A stretch of DNA of 64,000 nucleotides. Source: an alpha proteobacterium HIMB59. Lineage in GTDB: Bacteria; Pseudomonadota; Alphaproteobacteria; HIMB59. The DNA is taken from assembly GCA_004321805.1 (NCBI GenBank), contig SGZV01000004.1, positions 1 to 64,000 on the forward strand. Direction: 5' to 3'. The notes beneath the pieces were generated by a model. That model was given only the letters and a program-made list of their open reading frames with translations. It was not told where the DNA came from and did not search any database. Made by a program: the position numbers and the translations under genes. Positions 8,716 to 16,665 of this stretch are shown here, one piece after another. Positions within the stretch are counted from its first letter, which is position 1. The number at the start of each line of letters is the position of its first letter.

Positions 8716-9341
8716 AAAAAAAAATTCTTGGACTAATTGATGGTCAGTCTGGAAACATAGGTTCAATAAAAAAGGCTGTTAAAGACTTAATTAGAGAAAA
8801 ACCCTATCAATTGAAAGTTATAAAAGGAAATTTTAATCCAAATAGATTCGATAAAATAATTTTACCTGGGCAAGGTGCATTTGCAACGCTCATGTTTAAT
8901 TTAAAAAAGTTAAAAATACTTAATCCTTTAAAACAATACCTGCAAAATAATAAACCATATCTAGGTATATGTGTTGGAATGCAAATTTTATCTGATGAAG
9001 GCCATGAAGATCAAATTGTAAAAGGCCTTAGTGTAATTCCTGGAAAAATTAAAAAATTTTCTAATAAGAAATTAATTATTCCACATATGGGATGGAATAC
9101 CGTACTTATCTCTAAAAAAGATCCAATTATTAAAAATGATTTGAATGAAAAAGATTTTTATTTTGTTCATAGTTATATTTATGAAAATATAAAAAAAGAA
9201 AATATATTAGGTTTAACTCATTATGGAAAAAATTTTCCATCGATTGTAAATAAAGGAAACATTTATGGTGTCCAGTTTCATCCTGAAAAAAGCCATAAAA
9301 ACGGTCTTAAATTGATAAAAAATTTTATAATGAAATCATGA
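8712..9341 (+). CDS. hisH: Imidazole glycerol phosphate synthase, glutamine amidotransferase subunit
   Basis: Class I glutaminase that feeds ammonia to HisF, 209 aa. Nucleophile C87 in LGICVGMQ, and the triad His190 and Glu192 in VQFHPEKS. The N-terminal LIDGQSGNIGS matches the family's oxyanion region start, though HisH more often reads DYGxGN here. The start is TTG 8712 overlapping the hisB stop (TTGA). The end overlaps hisA by 4 nt. Confidence 0.95.
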   Translation: MKKKILGLIDGQSGNIGSIKKAVKDLIREKPYQLKVIKGNFNPNRFDKIILPGQGAFATLMFNLKKLKILNPLKQYLQNNKPYLGICVGMQILSDEGHEDQIVKGLSVIPGKIKKFSNKKLIIPHMGWNTVLISKKDPIIKNDLNEKDFYFVHSYIYENIKKENILGLTHYGKNFPSIVNKGNIYGVQFHPEKSHKNGLKLIKNFIMKS

Positions 9342-10048
9342 ATGTTTTTCCTGCAATAGATATTATCGAGGGTAAATGTGTTCGCCTAACTAAAGGCCTG
9401 GAAGACCAAAAAACTATTTATCAAAAATCTCCAGTTGAAATGGCAAAGGTATATGAAGAAATAGGTTTTAAAACCATCCACGTTGTCGATTTAGATGCAA
9501 CCTTAGGCAAGGGAAATAACAACAAAGTTTTAAATGACATTAGAGAGAGCGTTGATATAAAAATTGAAGTTGCCGGAGGTATTAGAAGTCAAAAAGCTAT
9601 AGAAGAAAAACTTAAAGAAGGCTTTGATATAATTGTTATTGGTACGTTTGCTGTAAAAAATATTAACGAGGTTTTACAATTTGATGATGTTATTTTAAAT
9701 AAACTATCTATTGCACTAGATATTAAAGACAATCAAATTGCTTCGCATGGTTGGCAACAAACTAATACAACTTCCCTTAATGATATCATTGATCAATATA
9801 ATAAAAAAAATATTCATTCTTTCTTCGTAACTGATGTTGCTAATGATGGCATGTTATCTGGATTAAACATGCATACATTCCAAAATATTAAAAAGCTAAC
9901 CAACAAGCCAATTACAATTGGAGGGGGTGTTAAAGATATTTTAGATATCGAGCTATCCAAAGAAAATGGTTTTGATAATGTTGTTGTAGGTAAAGCAATA
10001 TATGAGAATAAAATTTCACTAGAAAGCTTGATAAAATTTAATGCTTAA
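9338..10048 (+). CDS. hisA: Phosphoribosylformimino-5-aminoimidazole carboxamide ribotide isomerase
   Basis: TIM-barrel isomerase (ProFAR isomerase) of histidine synthesis, 236 aa. Catalytic aspartates D8 (FPAIDII) and D166 (VTDVANDGM) are present, as are the phosphate-binding AGGIRS and TIGGGVKD loops. Overlaps hisH by 4 nt and hisF by 8 nt, so tightly coupled. Confidence 0.96.
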   Translation: MNVFPAIDIIEGKCVRLTKGLEDQKTIYQKSPVEMAKVYEEIGFKTIHVVDLDATLGKGNNNKVLNDIRESVDIKIEVAGGIRSQKAIEEKLKEGFDIIVIGTFAVKNINEVLQFDDVILNKLSIALDIKDNQIASHGWQQTNTTSLNDIIDQYNKKNIHSFFVTDVANDGMLSGLNMHTFQNIKKLTNKPITIGGGVKDILDIELSKENGFDNVVVGKAIYENKISLESLIKFNA

Positions 10049-10793
10049 AACTAGAATTATTCCCTGTCTTGACGTCATTGAAAATAAAGTAGTTAAAGGT
10101 GTGAATTTTAAAAACATAAGAGTGATGGGAAGTGCTGTAGATATGGCTAATTATTATTCTTCAGCAGGAGCAGACGAACTATGTATGCTTGATATCAATG
10201 CATCTTACCAAAAAAGAAAAACATTTATCAAAACTGTCGAGTCTATTGCAAAGGTTATTAACATCCCGTTCACTGTTGGAGGAGGTGTTTCAGCACTGCA
10301 GGATATAACTGATCTGCTTAATGCGGGTGCTGATAAAGTTTCAATAAATTCTGCTGCTGTTAAAAATCCATCATTAATTAGAAAGGCAGCACTTAAGCAT
10401 GGATCACAGTGTATCGTCGTAGCAATTGATGGAAAAAGACATGGTAGACAAATGAGGGTATTTGTTAAAGGGGGAAGAGAATTAACTAAGAAAGAGCTTG
10501 TTTCATGGTCAAAGAAAGTACAAAGCCTTGGCGCAGGCGAAATTCTTTTAACATCTATGGATACAGATGGAGTACAAAATGGTTTTGACAGTGAAATGTT
10601 AAAAAAAGTAACTAAAAACGTTAATATTCCAGTTATCGCAAGTGGTGGTGTAGGAGAATTAAATCACTTTTACTTGGGCCATTTAACTAAAGCAACGGGG
10701 TTGCTAGCTGCTAGCGTCTTTCATTCTGGTAAATTCAAGATAACAAAGGTAAAAAAATATTTAAGCTCTAAAGGTGTGCCAGTAAGATTATGA
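10041..10793 (+). CDS. hisF: Imidazole glycerol phosphate synthase, cyclase subunit
   Basis: Cyclase that uses HisH-derived ammonia to make IGP and AICAR, 250 aa. Catalytic D11 (IIPCLDV) and D130 (VVAIDGKR) are present, with phosphate-binding GGGV near 80-83 and a C-terminal ASGGVG. Overlaps hisA by 8 nt and the HIT gene by 4 nt. Confidence 0.97.
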   Translation: MLKTRIIPCLDVIENKVVKGVNFKNIRVMGSAVDMANYYSSAGADELCMLDINASYQKRKTFIKTVESIAKVINIPFTVGGGVSALQDITDLLNAGADKVSINSAAVKNPSLIRKAALKHGSQCIVVAIDGKRHGRQMRVFVKGGRELTKKELVSWSKKVQSLGAGEILLTSMDTDGVQNGFDSEMLKKVTKNVNIPVIASGGVGELNHFYLGHLTKATGLLAASVFHSGKFKITKVKKYLSSKGVPVRL

Positions 10794-11125
10794 AATACGA
10801 TAATGAAAATATTTTTGCAAAAATATTAAAAGACGAGATTCCTTGTGACAAAGTTTTTGAAGATGAACATGTACTTTCTTTTAAAGACATAAACCCTCAA
10901 GCAAAGCTTCATATTTTAATTATTCCAAAAAAAAAGTTTATTGATATTGCTGATTTCTTAGAAAATGCAGATGAAGAATATCAATCATCTTTTTGGTCTT
11001 CAGTAAATAAGATCATTATTAAATTAGAGTTAAGAGATAAAGGATTTCAAATAAAAGCGCACAAAGGCAAGGATGGTGGCCAAGAAGTATTTCACTTCCA
11101 TCTTCATTTACTTTCCAATTCTTAA
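10790..11125 (+). CDS. HIT family (HinT-like) nucleotide hydrolase
   Basis: Histidine-triad protein, 111 aa, HinT-type purine nucleoside phosphoramidase. Motifs: IFAKILKDEIPCDKVFED at 8-25, the KLHILIIPKK strand, and the triad FHFHLHL with H102, H104 and H106. It sits where hisE, then HIT, are often found in this class; hisE itself is missing here. Translationally coupled to hisF and ends 1 nt from the convergent lipoprotein gene. Confidence 0.93.
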   Translation: MKYDNENIFAKILKDEIPCDKVFEDEHVLSFKDINPQAKLHILIIPKKKFIDIADFLENADEEYQSSFWSSVNKIIIKLELRDKGFQIKAHKGKDGGQEVFHFHLHLLSNS

Positions 11126-11126
11126 A

Positions 11127-11690
11127 TTATCTCGCTTGAATATAGTTAATAATATCTAATACGCCTTTAATAGATTTGGCATGATCAATTACTCGATTAA
11201 TTTCACTTTGATCATTTGAGACACCGAAAAGATAGATTATTTGTTTTTGAACCTCAAAATCGTATTTAAATTTCTTAATATCACTATCAGTTAAAATTTT
11301 TGTAAATAACTGTGTGCTAATAAATTTATCTTTAGCTATATCATCTAGTCCATAACCAGTATCAATAGAAATCTCGTTTAGCACCTCTATAACACCATCT
11401 TGCTGCCAAGCAAGCCTGACTGCTTCTAATCGCATATCACCAAAAGGCACGACACCAGTAAGAAGAACCTTCCCCAGTTCAACTTCCACATCTATTTTTG
11501 TGAATAAAGTAGCATCGTAAGAAAAGTATTTTTCCTTAATACCTAACTTAATTGTCGTATCATCCCAACTCTCACCCAAGCTTTTTCCATCATTTGCTTG
11601 TCCAACTGCTGTGGATGTACCTTTAGTAATAATTGATGGAGAACAACTAAGTAGTGATAAAGATAAAATTATAATTGTTAATTTAATCAT
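11127..11690 (-). CDS. BON-domain outer-membrane lipoprotein (DolP/YraP-like)
   Basis: 187 aa. Lipoprotein signal peptide with lipobox LLSC (C16). Two BON domains follow, about 45-115 (DDTTIKLGIKEKYF ... VLLTGVV) and 118-187 (LFGVS), the layout of E. coli DolP/YraP, which supports outer-membrane integrity. In E. coli dolP also belongs to the rsmI-lpoA neighbourhood, and here it overlaps rsmI by 8 nt. Retention at the inner or outer membrane cannot be judged from sequence; an envelope role is inferred from context. Confidence 0.85.
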   Translation of the reverse strand: MIKLTIIILSLSLLSCSPSIITKGTSTAVGQANDGKSLGESWDDTTIKLGIKEKYFSYDATLFTKIDVEVELGKVLLTGVVPFGDMRLEAVRLAWQQDGVIEVLNEISIDTGYGLDDIAKDKFISTQLFTKILTDSDIKKFKYDFEVQKQIIYLFGVSNDQSEINRVIDHAKSIKGVLDIINYIQAR

Positions 11691-12504
11691 TTTTTAATTT
11701 CATAGCGAATTTATAAAAATTATTCCTTGATATCTTATACTTAGTTTTTACCTCTTGATAAGCTTTTTTAATACCTACTTTTTCTATTAGTTCTAAAGTC
11801 TCTTTTTTATCAATATCTTTTTGTAATTGAGTATTAATTTCAGCCGACACACATAAAACCAGTTCCCCCTTTAAACTATCAAATGCAAATTCCTCTATAT
11901 TTTTTGAGTTTAGCATAATTCTATCTTCATGCATTTTTGTTAATTCTTTTAATATGATGATTTCAAAATTATTCGATATTTCTCTAATTGCTGAAACATC
12001 TTTTGGTATCTGTTCTTTGGTTGTGTAAATAATCAAATTATTATGTAGTTGCTCTTTAAGAGAATTGACTTTTTGATCGTGTTTTTTTGGTAAAAAGCCA
12101 AGAAAGGTAAAATTTTTCTTATTAAGAAAACCACTAAGTTGTATTCCTAATATCATTGCACTTGGCCCAGGTATAGAAATTATTTTAACTTTGTTTTTTA
12201 ATAAAAAATGAATTAGCTGGCCCCCTGGGTCAGAAATTAATGGAGATCCAGAGTCTGAAATTAGAGATACAACATTATTAGTTTTAATTAAATTTAATAT
12301 TTTATCTTTTTTCTTCTCAAAATCATGATCTGTATATTTGTCTAGATTTTTTTTAATTTCATATTTATTAAGCAATTTTTTACTGTTAAGAGTATTTTCA
12401 CACAATATTAATTTTGAATTTTTTAAAACATTTAAGGCCCTTAATGTGATATCATCCAAATTTCCAATGGGCGTTGCTACTAGATATAATCCTGCTTCTA
12501 TCAT
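11683..12504 (-). CDS. rsmI: 16S rRNA (cytidine1402-2'-O)-methyltransferase
   Basis: SAM-dependent ribose methyltransferase of the tetrapyrrole-methylase fold, 273 aa, modifying C1402 in the decoding centre. Signature elements: LYLVATPIGNLDDITLRAL near the start, the SDSGSPLISDPG loop, and SIPGPSA. Adjacent and divergent from the LpoA-like gene (7 nt between start codons), and followed by the BON lipoprotein, matching the E. coli rsmI/lpoA/dolP neighbourhood. Confidence 0.95.
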   Translation of the reverse strand: MIEAGLYLVATPIGNLDDITLRALNVLKNSKLILCENTLNSKKLLNKYEIKKNLDKYTDHDFEKKKDKILNLIKTNNVVSLISDSGSPLISDPGGQLIHFLLKNKVKIISIPGPSAMILGIQLSGFLNKKNFTFLGFLPKKHDQKVNSLKEQLHNNLIIYTTKEQIPKDVSAIREISNNFEIIILKELTKMHEDRIMLNSKNIEEFAFDSLKGELVLCVSAEINTQLQKDIDKKETLELIEKVGIKKAYQEVKTKYKISRNNFYKFAMKLKND

Positions 12505-12511
12505 TTCTTTT

Positions 12512-13576
12512 ATGAAGAATATCTTTTTATTAATTTCTTTAATATCTTTTTTTAGTTGTGCGCCTACAGTGATCGATAATGTTCAAAAAACTCCAAAAGT
12601 ATCTGATCCTGATGTAGTTAAAGATGAAACAGAAAAACTGGAAGAAAAGAAAGATTTAGTCGTTATTGAGAAACCCACTAAGCCCGAAAACAAAGAAATT
12701 GATTTTAAAACAATAGAAAAAATATTAGTTATCTTATCGGATGATGAGCTATTTACTTCTCTATTTTATGATGTGTTTTTAGAAAATATTTCAAATTATC
12801 CCTCACTAGGCTCAATTGATTTTGTCTATTCAATAAATGAAATTACATCTCCAATCAATAATACATTGATCATCGGGCCCGTAAGTTCAAAAGATTTAAG
12901 TCTTCTACCTCCTTTATTAGGTGATAATACTTTTATAGTGACTTTATCTAACGATTATTCATTAATGAAGAATTTTGCTGACAATGAAATTATATTTATC
13001 CCTAATAGCCCTTATTTGCATGTTCAAAAACTCCAAAAATATATTGATAATGCCAATGCTGTAGGTGTTTTATATAAGCAAAATGATTATGGTTTAAAGG
13101 TTTTTACTTATTTTAAAAAGATTTTTCCGCTGATTTACACAAAATCAAGCTCCTACGGTTCTAGCGCCATTGATCTAGAGTTATCAGTGAATTTACTTGG
13201 TAATTTAGATGACCTAGAAAGTATAATTATAATTGATGATACAATAAGTTATAAAGATCTTATTGGTTACCTTGCGACTGATAAAAAAACATACCCTCTT
13301 GAGAATATATACTTAATAGATAACTTTTTAGAGCAACGCATCAATTTAGAAAATTATTATAAACCAATCAATAGATCTAATTTTGATATGATTGATCTTT
13401 CATTAATGAGGGAGCCCCATAGAGAGTACTTCTTTAAACAGTCAATTGAAATTTCTTTGGAAATGGCTGTAAAAATTTTTCAACAAAAAATGTATCCACA
13501 AAATATTGAACACCCTGTTTTAGGTAGTTTACCAATTAAAAAACAGATGATTGATTACCCAATTATATTTGACTAG
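12512..13576 (+). CDS. Lipoprotein with periplasmic-binding fold, LpoA-like
   Basis: 354 aa when started at ATG 12512, which gives a lipoprotein signal peptide with lipobox FFSC (C16). A longer reading that starts inside rsmI would destroy the signal peptide and is rejected. Residues 20-70 are a charged linker (DEKLEEKKDLVVIEKP-like composition); 75-350 resemble the PBP-type ligand-binding fold of penicillin-binding-protein activators (LIIGPVSSKDLSLLPPLL, VGVLYKQNDYGLKVF). E. coli LpoA is about twice as long, so only the C-terminal domain is represented. The divergent rsmI and nearby BON lipoprotein support the LpoA-like assignment. Role in peptidoglycan synthesis is inferred. Confidence 0.75.
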   Translation: MKNIFLLISLISFFSCAPTVIDNVQKTPKVSDPDVVKDETEKLEEKKDLVVIEKPTKPENKEIDFKTIEKILVILSDDELFTSLFYDVFLENISNYPSLGSIDFVYSINEITSPINNTLIIGPVSSKDLSLLPPLLGDNTFIVTLSNDYSLMKNFADNEIIFIPNSPYLHVQKLQKYIDNANAVGVLYKQNDYGLKVFTYFKKIFPLIYTKSSSYGSSAIDLELSVNLLGNLDDLESIIIIDDTISYKDLIGYLATDKKTYPLENIYLIDNFLEQRINLENYYKPINRSNFDMIDLSLMREPHREYFFKQSIEISLEMAVKIFQQKMYPQNIEHPVLGSLPIKKQMIDYPIIFD

Positions 13577-14150
13577 ATAAAATCTTAAATGCTTGAAATC
13601 GATGAGAGGCTTTAAGTTTTTCATCACTTTGCATTTCTGCAAATGTTTTTTCACTTTGTTCTGGTATAAAATATGGGTCATAGCCAAAACCATTATTCCC
13701 GATCCCTTGAGAGATCATCTTTCCTTTAACTTTTCCTAAGCAGTTATATTTTTTATTATCAGTGACCAGTGACACAGCACAAAAAAATGTAGCATTAAGA
13801 TGACTTATATTTCCAAACTTTGAAAAAATATCATTCATAACATTTTGTTCGCTTCCCAATTTTTTAGCAACCCTAGCGGTTTTTACTCCGGGATAGTTTC
13901 CCATATCATCGATAATAAATCCACTATCATCACTAATAGTAGCATGACCAGTTAAGTTAAAATAATACTGAGATTTAATCTCAGCATTTTCTTGAAATGT
14001 AAGAGCGTCTTCTATTGGCTCTCCAAAGTTATTTAATTCTTTTGTAGTAATTAAATCAAAGTCCAGATAGATACTGAAATATTTTAAGTAAAATTTTATT
14101 TCATTTAGCTTACCTTTGTTGCTAGAGCCTAGGAGTAATTTATTTTTCAA
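13563..14150 (-). CDS. rdgB: XTP/dITP diphosphatase
   Basis: Removes non-canonical purine NTPs (ITP, dITP, XTP) from the pool. 195 aa, Ham1/RdgB family: SSNKGKL (9-15), the DDSGFIID catalytic segment, GFGYDPYF with the binding Phe/Asp residues, and the C-terminal KASHRFQAF. Overlaps rph by 11 nt upstream and the 3' end of the convergent LpoA-like gene by 14 nt. Confidence 0.96.
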   Translation of the reverse strand: MKNKLLLGSSNKGKLNEIKFYLKYFSIYLDFDLITTKELNNFGEPIEDALTFQENAEIKSQYYFNLTGHATISDDSGFIIDDMGNYPGVKTARVAKKLGSEQNVMNDIFSKFGNISHLNATFFCAVSLVTDNKKYNCLGKVKGKMISQGIGNNGFGYDPYFIPEQSEKTFAEMQSDEKLKASHRFQAFKILSSQI

Positions 14151-14865
14151 TAGCTATATTTTGAGCTTTAAATATTTCTGGCATTGATTTCTCTACGAGC
14201 TCTATAAAATCAAGCATTGTTTGCTTACTAAATTTAGCTTCTTCACCCGTTGATTGAAATTCAATAAATTGTCCATCGCCTGCCATAACAACATTACAAT
14301 CTACCTCCGCTCCAGAGTCTTCAATATAATCCAAGTCAATACATGCTGTTCCGTTTACTACACCTACAGATATAGCGGCCACCTGATTAACAACAATGGC
14401 TTTTGTTAAGTTATAATTTTTTTTGTGATGATTAATTGCTCGTACTAAGCTCACATAGCCACCGATTATTGAAGCTGTTCTCGTTCCACCATCAGCGCTG
14501 ATAACGTCACAATCAATTTTAATTGTTCTTTCTCCTAGAATATCTAAGTTGACTGCACAACGCAGGCTTCTTCCTATGAGCCTTTGTATTTCCTGCGTTC
14601 TACCAGATTGTTTTCCTTTGGCAGCCTCTCTGTCCATTCTTTCATTGGTTGAGGAGGGTAACATGCCATACTCTGCAGTTAACCATCCTTTACCAGAGTT
14701 TCTTAAAAAACCCGGCACTCTATCTTCAATAATTGCTGAACAACAAACATGTGTATTACCCAGTTTGACTAAGCAAGATGATTGATTATTTGGTTGAAAA
14801 TTAGGATTTATTTCCAAAGTCCTTATTTGACTTAGTTCTCGATGATTTCTCTTATATCCTGACAT
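14140..14865 (-). CDS. rph: Ribonuclease PH
   Basis: Phosphorolytic 3'-5' exoribonuclease that trims tRNA 3' ends, 241 aa. Typical start with NHRELSQIR, the phosphate-binding R-rich stretch KGKQSGRTQEIQRLIGRSLR, CDVISADGGTRTASI, and the C-terminal EFQSTGEEAKFSKQ. First gene of a minus-strand pair with rdgB, divergent from hrcA by 41 bp, the usual alphaproteobacterial arrangement. Confidence 0.97.
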   Translation of the reverse strand: MSGYKRNHRELSQIRTLEINPNFQPNNQSSCLVKLGNTHVCCSAIIEDRVPGFLRNSGKGWLTAEYGMLPSSTNERMDREAAKGKQSGRTQEIQRLIGRSLRCAVNLDILGERTIKIDCDVISADGGTRTASIIGGYVSLVRAINHHKKNYNLTKAIVVNQVAAISVGVVNGTACIDLDYIEDSGAEVDCNVVMAGDGQFIEFQSTGEEAKFSKQTMLDFIELVEKSMPEIFKAQNIAIEK

Positions 14866-14906
14866 TTTAATTTTATGTATTTAAGTTATAAGATTAATAA
14901 GAATTT

Positions 14907-15929
14907 ATGAATAAAAAAATTTCAGAGATTGGTGATCGCGCTAAATCAATTTTCAAACTTTTAGTTGAAAACTATGTTGCAACAGGAGAGCCCTTAGGCT
15001 CTAAGTCAATTAGTTCTAAAATTAATAATCAACTATCCCCTGCAACCATAAGAGGTGTTTTAAATGAAATTAATTTATACGGTTTAATTAAAAAAGATCA
15101 TTTTTCGGCTGGAAGTATTCCAACCGATTTTGGTTTACACTTTTATACTCAGGCCATATTAGAGCCTGGAACCCTAAAAAAAAATGAGAAGAAGTTAATC
15201 GACTCAACTTCATTGAAAGACTTACCAGAAGAATATGAAAAAATTACAAATGTGTTAAATGGCCTATCTAATCAAGCAAGTTTAGTGATTAATGATGAAA
15301 AGATACCTAAGATAAAAAAAATAGATTTTCATAAAATTGATAGCCAAAAAGTAATTTTTATAATTGAGAATGAGGATGGAACAACTATTAATAGACTTGT
15401 AGAAACGAAAGAAAATATTGATAATAGTGACTTAAATATCATAAGTAACTTCTTAGATCGCTTTATTGCTCTTCAGTTGCCAAGCCAGATTGAAAAAAAT
15501 ATTTCCAAATTTATATCTGATACACAAAATCAAATCAATGAGACAACCAGAAACCTACTTCAAAATGGTATCAAGTTAGAAAAATCTAATAAATCTGAAA
15601 AATTTTTTGTCAGGGGTTTGCCAAATTTAATTAAAAATGAATTAGAAACAGATTTAGATAGCCTAAATGAATTACTAAGTGAAATAGAAACTGGAAAAAT
15701 GGCAACAAAAATGATTCAAGCCTTGAAAAAATCAAAAGGAGTACAAATATTTATCGGAAGTAATACTAACCTTTTTAAAAATGCAAATTTATCGATGATT
15801 TTTTCAAGTTACCAAACAAAAAATGGACTTACCGGTGCAATTGGTGTAATAGGTCCGAAGAGAATTGATTATCAACGTATAGTTCCGATTGTTAGTTATA
15901 TGTCTGAAATTATTTCAAAAAAAAAGTAG
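14907..15929 (+). CDS. hrcA: Heat-inducible transcription repressor HrcA
   Basis: Repressor of heat-shock genes that acts at CIRCE operators, 340 aa. N-terminal winged helix (about 1-70, with RAKSIFKLLVENYVATGEP and SPATIRGVLNEI), followed by the GAF-like and dimerisation region and a C-terminal GAIGVIGPKRIDY element. No CIRCE inverted repeat is visible before hrcA, grpE, dnaK or dnaJ in this window, so its target may lie elsewhere (for example groESL). grpE begins 10 nt after its stop. Confidence 0.93.
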   Translation: MNKKISEIGDRAKSIFKLLVENYVATGEPLGSKSISSKINNQLSPATIRGVLNEINLYGLIKKDHFSAGSIPTDFGLHFYTQAILEPGTLKKNEKKLIDSTSLKDLPEEYEKITNVLNGLSNQASLVINDEKIPKIKKIDFHKIDSQKVIFIIENEDGTTINRLVETKENIDNSDLNIISNFLDRFIALQLPSQIEKNISKFISDTQNQINETTRNLLQNGIKLEKSNKSEKFFVRGLPNLIKNELETDLDSLNELLSEIETGKMATKMIQALKKSKGVQIFIGSNTNLFKNANLSMIFSSYQTKNGLTGAIGVIGPKRIDYQRIVPIVSYMSEIISKKK

Positions 15930-15939
15930 TGGAGAGAAG

Positions 15940-16569
15940 ATGAACGAAGACAACAACAAAGATATAAAAACTTCAGAAGAAAATAAAACAGATGAAAGTC
16001 AGATTGAAGAAATTAATGAAAAAGATGAAGACTCAAATGAAAATGACAAAGACTCACCTGAAAATATAATTGAAAAATTAAATGAAGAGATACAAGATCT
16101 TAAAGATCAAAGGTTAAGAGCTGCCGCTGAATTGGAAAACCTCAGAAAAAGAGCAGAAAAGGATCAATCAGATGCTCTAAAGTATGGTGTCTCAAACTTT
16201 GCTAAAGAAATTATCAGTATAAAAGATAATATTGAGAGAGCACAAAGTTCTATTTCTGATGATGTGCGCAGCAATGATGATGTTAAATCTGTAGTTGAGG
16301 GTCTTGATCTTATAGCGCAATCAGCAGTATCTACATTTGAGAAAATCGGCATAAAGAAAATTGAGAGTCTAAATGAAAAATTTGATCATAATTTGCATCA
16401 AGCAATGATGGAGATAGAAAACGATCAAGTAGAGCCAGGAACTATTGTTCAAGAGCTAATCCCAGGATACAAACTGCACGACAGATTACTGCGTCCTGCA
16501 ATGGTTGGAGTTGCTAAAAAAACTCAACAAAATCAACAGTCTGAAGAGAAAGAAAAAGAAGAAAATTAA
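15940..16569 (+). CDS. grpE: Nucleotide exchange factor GrpE
   Basis: DnaK co-chaperone that exchanges ADP for ATP, 209 aa. ATG 15940 is chosen because GGAGAG at 15931-15936 is a good ribosome binding site and the upstream in-frame extension lies within hrcA. An acidic, disordered N-terminus (1-48) precedes the long dimeric coiled coil (about 48-105, DQRLRAAAELENLRKRAEKD) and the beta-domain ending LLRPAMVGVAK. Between hrcA and dnaK as usual. Confidence 0.96.
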   Translation: MNEDNNKDIKTSEENKTDESQIEEINEKDEDSNENDKDSPENIIEKLNEEIQDLKDQRLRAAAELENLRKRAEKDQSDALKYGVSNFAKEIISIKDNIERAQSSISDDVRSNDDVKSVVEGLDLIAQSAVSTFEKIGIKKIESLNEKFDHNLHQAMMEIENDQVEPGTIVQELIPGYKLHDRLLRPAMVGVAKKTQQNQQSEEKEKEEN

Positions 16570-16592
16570 GTAGAATCAGTATTATTGGTGCA

Positions 16593-16620
16593 CTTGAATA
16601 AATCCAGGTATGCCCCATAT
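16593..16620 (+). promoter_or_regulatory. RpoH (sigma-32) type promoter before dnaK
   Basis: CTTGAA at 16593-16598 and CCCCATAT at 16613-16620, separated by 14 bp, match the E. coli sigma-32 consensus (CTTGAA, 13-17 bp, CCCCATnT) very closely. It lies 46 bp upstream of the dnaK ATG in the only sizeable gap (96 bp) of the hrcA-grpE-dnaK-dnaJ run, so dnaK-dnaJ can be heat-induced separately from hrcA-grpE. Confidence 0.8.
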
Positions 16621-16665
16621 ACATAGTAGTTTAAAAAATTTTAATTTTTATAGGTATAAAACAAA

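Noticed and set aside
12338-12511. Longer N-terminus for the LpoA-like lipoprotein starting inside rsmI
   Set aside because: It would bury the signal peptide and lipobox that begin exactly at ATG 12512, and the extension is antisense to rsmI.
14866-16665. CIRCE operator for HrcA
   Set aside because: No TTAGCACTC-N9-GAGTGCTAA-like repeat is present before hrcA, grpE or dnaK.
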